DNA of 64,000 bases from Apricaphanius iberus (Eukaryota; Chordata; Actinopteri; Cyprinodontiformes; Aphaniidae): the NCBI GenBank assembly GCA_028564705.1, contig JAPXFQ010001532.1:496001-560000 (forward strand). The letters run 5' to 3'. Of this stretch, positions 59,274 to 64,000 are shown piece by piece (position 1 is the stretch's first letter; every line of letters begins with the position of its first letter). The translations under genes were made by a program, and so were the position numbers. Below the pieces are notes generated by a model that saw nothing but the letters and a program-made list of their open reading frames with translations, searched no databases and was not told where the DNA came from.

Positions 59274-62266
59274 GAAGCCAACAACAGATAGACACAAATG
59301 AAAAACTTTCATGGCATCAGAACGTATGAGGAAATGGTTAAGTTTCTCATGGAGAAAGGTAAAAAAGCTTGCTAATAGCTAACGTTAGCTGTCGGTAAAA
59401 CAGCTTTGCAATACTCGTGTATATGACTCTGTCCAGCATAGCAGGCTCGCTTTAACCGCTGCGGTGAGTGGCTATTATAAAGACTTTTCTAGCTAGCTTT
59501 CTGTATTGCCGTAGGTCTTCGATCATACAACTCAGTAAAATACACACGCTGTGAAATCTGTCGAATGTTTATGTAAATTCTAAAGTATATATTACGACTT
59601 TTATAGAGAACATCACCAAGAGGAGTGGAGGATACCACTCAGCTACTGAAATAAGATGCAGAGAGGATAGATACTAAAGCTTATTGTTGCCTTTGACCCA
59701 TTTTTTGTTATAACTATTTTTCAATTAGTATTTTAAACATATTAGTACAAAATAGCACTTACCTATAAGATTTATCGCTAAACATGATGCTGGCTGGTCA
59801 CAGCAACAAAACTGGCATCCAGATGGCGTTTTATTGCTGCAACTACAACCTCAACACACTAGATGTCACTTTGGTGCCCATGTTCCATATTCAACCTTTA
59901 GTCTTTTTATCCTTTAACCAGGGATAATCCCTCTGAGATTTAGAATGTCCTGGTGAAAGCGGTAGCACAATATTTCTACATTAACCTGCATTGTCACAGA
60001 AAATCAACATTCAGTCAACCTAATTCAGTTCAAAACGGTCTAATTTGGTTTATATGTGTTGAAAAGCTACCAGCGACGGAAAACAGTCAGTAGTGTTAGT
60101 AGGGAGGGAGAATTATTATATCATTTATTATTGGGGAGCAATAAGGTGGAAACACCCTGAATGGGTAATCAGTTCTGATCATTGCGCAGATAAATAAAAG
60201 ATGCAAAGTTTTTCTTTCTACATGTAACCGGACCAAGATAACCCAACCTGAATAGTGATCCTGAATGAAGTTTCTTCAACTTCTGCCAAATCTTTACAAA
60301 CAATGATCTTGGATTGCAACATTCTTAGTAATAAAGACCATCTATTCTCATAACTTTATATTCCCCTTGTTTATCCCGGTAACATTCCAGCATGGGGAAA
60401 CTACGAGGACTGCAGGCGTTGATGAAGTGCGTCTCCCCGCACACTCTGAATTATACACCGCGTCGCACTGGCGTCTAAAGAGCCAACTCCCAAGCTGAAT
60501 GATGTAATTATCAATGTCTTCGGTACAGTCTACTGCACCAAAACACAACCTTTCAAAACCGTAGTTTTTGTGTTTCTTTGTGAGAAAATGGACTCCGACA
60601 GAGACCCATTCTGTTTCACAGTGAGTCCTGATAACTGTCGTATGAGAAGGTGCTCAATTTTTTTGAAGGAAGAGGTCATGAGATCCTGGCCACAAATTTG
60701 ACTGTAACAAATTTTAAATAAAACATACTTACAGTGGCATGTTACACTGATGCGGGGCACAAACACACAGCTCTACCTGTCAGATAATGTGACGTCACAG
60801 CAGGCTTACACACTTACTGAGAAGTTACGATGATTGAAGACCTCAGTTCTGCAACACAACCTTTACAATTACATTCCAATTTCTCCTCAGAGTTCTTTAT
60901 AACTTAAATTTGCACCTAAAGGCATTACAATGTATTGAAAGCAATGTTAGATATAGCTATACAGTATAAACAGAAAAAAAATAATAAGATAATCAAACAG
61001 TAAATTAAAAAAGTTATAATTACAAGGGGGGTGAACATTTTATCATAAACCAAAGGGGGGCCCAGCAGAAATTGCTTGGGAACATCTGTGTCTTCTTTCC
61101 TGTCTGTCCCGAACTAAACTACTAAGCTTGATGGATTTTAAAAGTGTAGAGCATAAAAATTGAGCTGCCGCGTAAATTAAAGAGATGGGTGTGGTCTGTT
61201 AAGTTGATCTCTACACCTCCTGGTGTTTAAAATCCCCAACAGACCCTATTAGATCAACTGGCATTGTAATATAAAGCATGTAGTGGCCAAAAGCTGCATT
61301 GACTAGTTTCCATTGATATAACGTATGTATAAACTAATAGAAGTTAAAAATTAGAATATCTTAATAGTCAGATTAGTGGATTAAAACGCAGGACCTAAGA
61401 ACAGGAAATAAATCCATCTCTATAAACATGTAGGACTGTTCTACAGTCAGCTTTTACGCTGTTCAGTTCTTCTTAACAGCATGGCTGATTGTAACAAGAG
61501 AAATCTGTACCTATAACTTTGAGATTCTATATTCAGGTCTGAAAATGTACAGAAACAGTGAAAAGCAGCTGTTGTTTTAAATGAGGAAACACTTCTACCA
61601 TCTAAATATGTTGCCAACGTAAAGCCAGGGGGTCCAACCCGATGTCAGACCACCAGCATGCTTGTGTAAGCTGTGAGATAGTTTTACGCAGTTCTGCTAG
61701 TAATTGTCCCATGTGTCTTTGTCCTTCGCTTAAACAAGAAGTCCACATTCTTATAGTAAAAGGAGTTAATTGCACTGAGGAGACTATGCCCTGTAGCAAA
61801 AACATGTGGCGATCATTTACAATAATAGTGCATGAACACTCCTTTTGAGACTTGATGTACTAATTTAACGCATAGTCATAAAAATAATGTTATGTTTTTC
61901 TTTGGGCTTTAATTAAACAAGTCTGGACTGTTGGATTTCTCTCCCTAAAGCTTGATGGTCCTGAGGTGGCGTTAAAATGTGCACATAAATATGGCTTCTC
62001 ATTAATTGAATGTCAGATGTACAACACGGAAATGTCTTTTGTGCTATTAACCGGTCGTTATAAGCTTTACTTCACCTAAAATTAAACACTTATGATTTTT
62101 TATTTACTAAGATCTTTTCATAAAAGTAGATAAAAAAATTCCAATTTTAATGTTTGGACTTCTTGAAACATTTCACAAAACAAATCATACATCAAAACTG
62201 TTGGAGAAATAACATCTTTCCTTAAATGTAATGTTGAATATTCAGAATCAGCTTTATTGGTCAACA
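59274..62266. other. Non-coding stretch, nothing certain
   Basis: Two short ATG frames end at donor-like sites (59319-59370, MASERMRKWLSFSWRK then GTAAAA; 60591-60623, MDSDRDPFCFT then GTGAGT). I recognise neither. The rest is AT-rich without repeat termini I can support. Confidence 0.3.
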
Positions 62267-62270
62267 TTAT

Positions 62271-63236
62271 GGGCCTGATTTACCAAAGGTTTGTGCTTGT
62301 TAAAACATGTACAAACCTCACAGATGTGCAAAAACAGGCTGCAGCTGATTTACTAACCAGGTACAGACATTATTGCGGTGTTAAACCCGTCGCAAGATCC
62401 ATCCAATCCATTCAGTGCTTTTACCTTTGGTGAATATGCAACGTGTCCATTTTTGTCAAAAGATGAAAAATATTGAGAGGAGAAAAACCAAATAAGTTCT
62501 CATTCTAGCCGCAGTCTGATTTATCAAACATGAAACTGTTTGTGCAAGATGTTTTAGTACCTATTTCAACTGCCTCTGAAAGGCACGTCTTCAATTTGTG
62601 CCACCACATACATACTGAATTTATTAATGACAAATTACAGATAAAATTCACACACATTCTAACCTAATAGTAATTAACACAATAATGCTCATAAACTTGA
62701 CAGTTAGGTCAATATTTTCCTTTTTTTTTCCAAAGACGTATCATAATTCACTGTATGCAACCACGAGAGTGGTTTCTAATCTTTCTGGGGTCCAATTAAT
62801 ATGATATCATAATTATGAACAGTATCACAAAGACAATTACATAAATGACATTTTACAAACAATATTAATAAATTGCAGATTACATGCAAGTAACTTTTAC
62901 ATTTCCATCCATCAATAAAATACATAAACGATTCAGGTAGATCTAAAGCTATAATTATATTTTTTTTATACTTTGTTAAAAAGATACATACTCTTTAGTG
63001 GTCTAATATGTTTAGATTTTTTATTGCATCCATGAGATGCTCTATAGACGGCGCACTTTTGCAGGAAGTTTGTGTAAGTGTGATTTACCATTAATTTAGT
63101 ATGGGTTTGTATCTGCTCAAAGTAAATAAAATCTTTTTAAAATTATTCTGGTTGATAAAATATTTTTTAATAATATAAATAGGTTGTACTATAACTTGAC
63201 ATTTAACAGAGGCCATGATGAGGTGTGCATTCTAAT
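62271..63236 (+). mobile_element. Harbinger-type element, copy C (truncated)
   Basis: It starts gggcctgatttaccaaagg after TTAT. Shared with copy A are tttggtgaatatgcaacg, ttcaggtagatctaaagc, agtttgtgtaagtg and ataacttgacattta. The right end is replaced by the SINE-like repeat at 63237. Confidence 0.55.
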
Positions 63237-63720
63237 TCAATTCAGTTTATTTAAATAGCGCTGATTCACGGCAGATGTCATCTGAAGGCACTTTACCTCT
63301 ATAGTAATTTCAATACAATTATACAAGCATTCCTACCAGTTAAAGTTTTCTATTTATGGAATCCCAGCAGATTGCATCAAATCATTAATGTGAGGTTGTT
63401 CTCCACTGATGCAGACTTTGCAACCACATAATCCTCTCAGTATTCCCTTATACTTAGCAAGCATATATTGTCAGTAGAGAGGAAAAACTCCCCTTTAACA
63501 GGAAGAAACCTCCAGCAGAACCAGAACCTGGCTCAGTCCAAGCGGCCATCTGCCACAACCGTCTGGGGGTTTGAGAAGACAGAGAAGAGACACAGAAAGA
63601 ACAAAAGGAACTGACATAAGAGTACTTTTTATATCAAAGAAAGTAAAAAGTTGGTAACAGCACATGGAGGATGTTTGGTCTCTGGGAGCCTCATCTGGAC
63701 CAATGTTCCCCATCCAGCAG
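63237..63720 (-). repeat. SINE-like dispersed repeat, copy 3
   Basis: The longest copy in this orientation. It includes the ctccccatccagcaggggg-like block (63705-63725) that pairs with 15058-15085 in copy 1. Further shared blocks are taacaggaagaaacctccag, cgtctgggggtttgagaaga and the ttatttaaatagcgctgatt end. Confidence 0.65.
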
Positions 63721-64000
63721 GGGGCGATGTAGCTGAGCAGGATATCAAACCAGATGGAGTTTCTATGGAGAGAAAAACACTGAGAGAAAACAAAGTTAAC
63801 AATCGCAATAACAGCAGAAAATACATCTGGAGAGTAGTAGGAGAGAAAAGTAGAAGAGTGAAGAAAAGTGGTCAGTCTGTCCTCCAACAGTCTAAACCTA
63901 TATCAGCATAACTACAAAAATATCTCAGGATAACCTAATCCATTCTAACTATAAGCTTTATCAGAAAGGAAGGTTTTAAGCCTAGTCTTAAAAACAGACA
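63721..64000. other. Right edge of the window, nothing recognised
   Basis: The text resembles a continuation of the SINE-like repeat environment (aggttttaagcctagtctta). I see no gene. Confidence 0.3.

Noticed and set aside
60348..60766. Minus-strand frames of 66-78 codons
   Set aside because: No family resemblance or splice support.

Overview
The window looks like teleost fish genomic DNA. It carries two spliced vertebrate genes with large introns, and the rest is dominated by transposon families typical of teleosts: Tc1-like, PIF/Harbinger, hAT, TTAA-flanked MITEs, BEL/Pao, CR1/L2-type LINEs and SINE-like repeats, plus long microsatellites. All calls come from reading the sequence; no database search was run.

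Layout. 1-2.4 kb: decayed LINE and hAT fragments. 2.4-3.7 kb: 5' end of an L-amino-acid oxidase gene (il4i1 type) on the minus strand. It has a TATA box and a consensus interferon-response element, a non-coding first exon, and two exons encoding the signal peptide and start of the FAD-binding fold. Its remaining exons lie off the left edge. 3.7-15.7 kb: intergenic, with a decayed Tc1 copy, a 3-kb Tc1-like element carrying a nested two-gene Harbinger element, a decayed foldback element, a retroposed 3' end with poly(A), and promoter-like motifs that may belong to the next gene. 15.8-41.6 kb: ten coding exons of snx19 on the plus strand (845 codons visible). They encode two N-terminal membrane segments, the PXA domain, the PX domain and the start of the nexin C-terminal domain. 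The final exons were not found in the remaining 22 kb.

The snx19 introns are full of mobile DNA. Intron 1 holds a hAT element with a BED-finger remnant. Intron 4 holds a Harbinger-type element and a MITE. Intron 7 holds a TTAA-flanked MITE and a young, antisense, 7.2-kb BEL/Pao retrotransposon with 595-bp LTRs. Intron 9 holds a Tc1 fragment and a broken LINE. 41.6-64 kb is non-coding as far as I can see: a TTAA-flanked foldback element with ~320-bp inverted arms abutting another MITE, a pogo-like fragment, a (TTCC)n array of about 175 bp, a 2.5-kb hAT element with an 8-bp target duplication, and more Harbinger and SINE-like copies.

The two host genes are divergently arranged, il4i1 leftward and snx19 rightward, about 12 kb apart. 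I see no evidence that they work together. The most useful leads are the il4i1 promoter with its ISRE motifs, a repeat-like insertion in the snx19 PX domain, the nearly intact BEL/Pao element with its local stop-creating duplication, and the TTAA foldback family.
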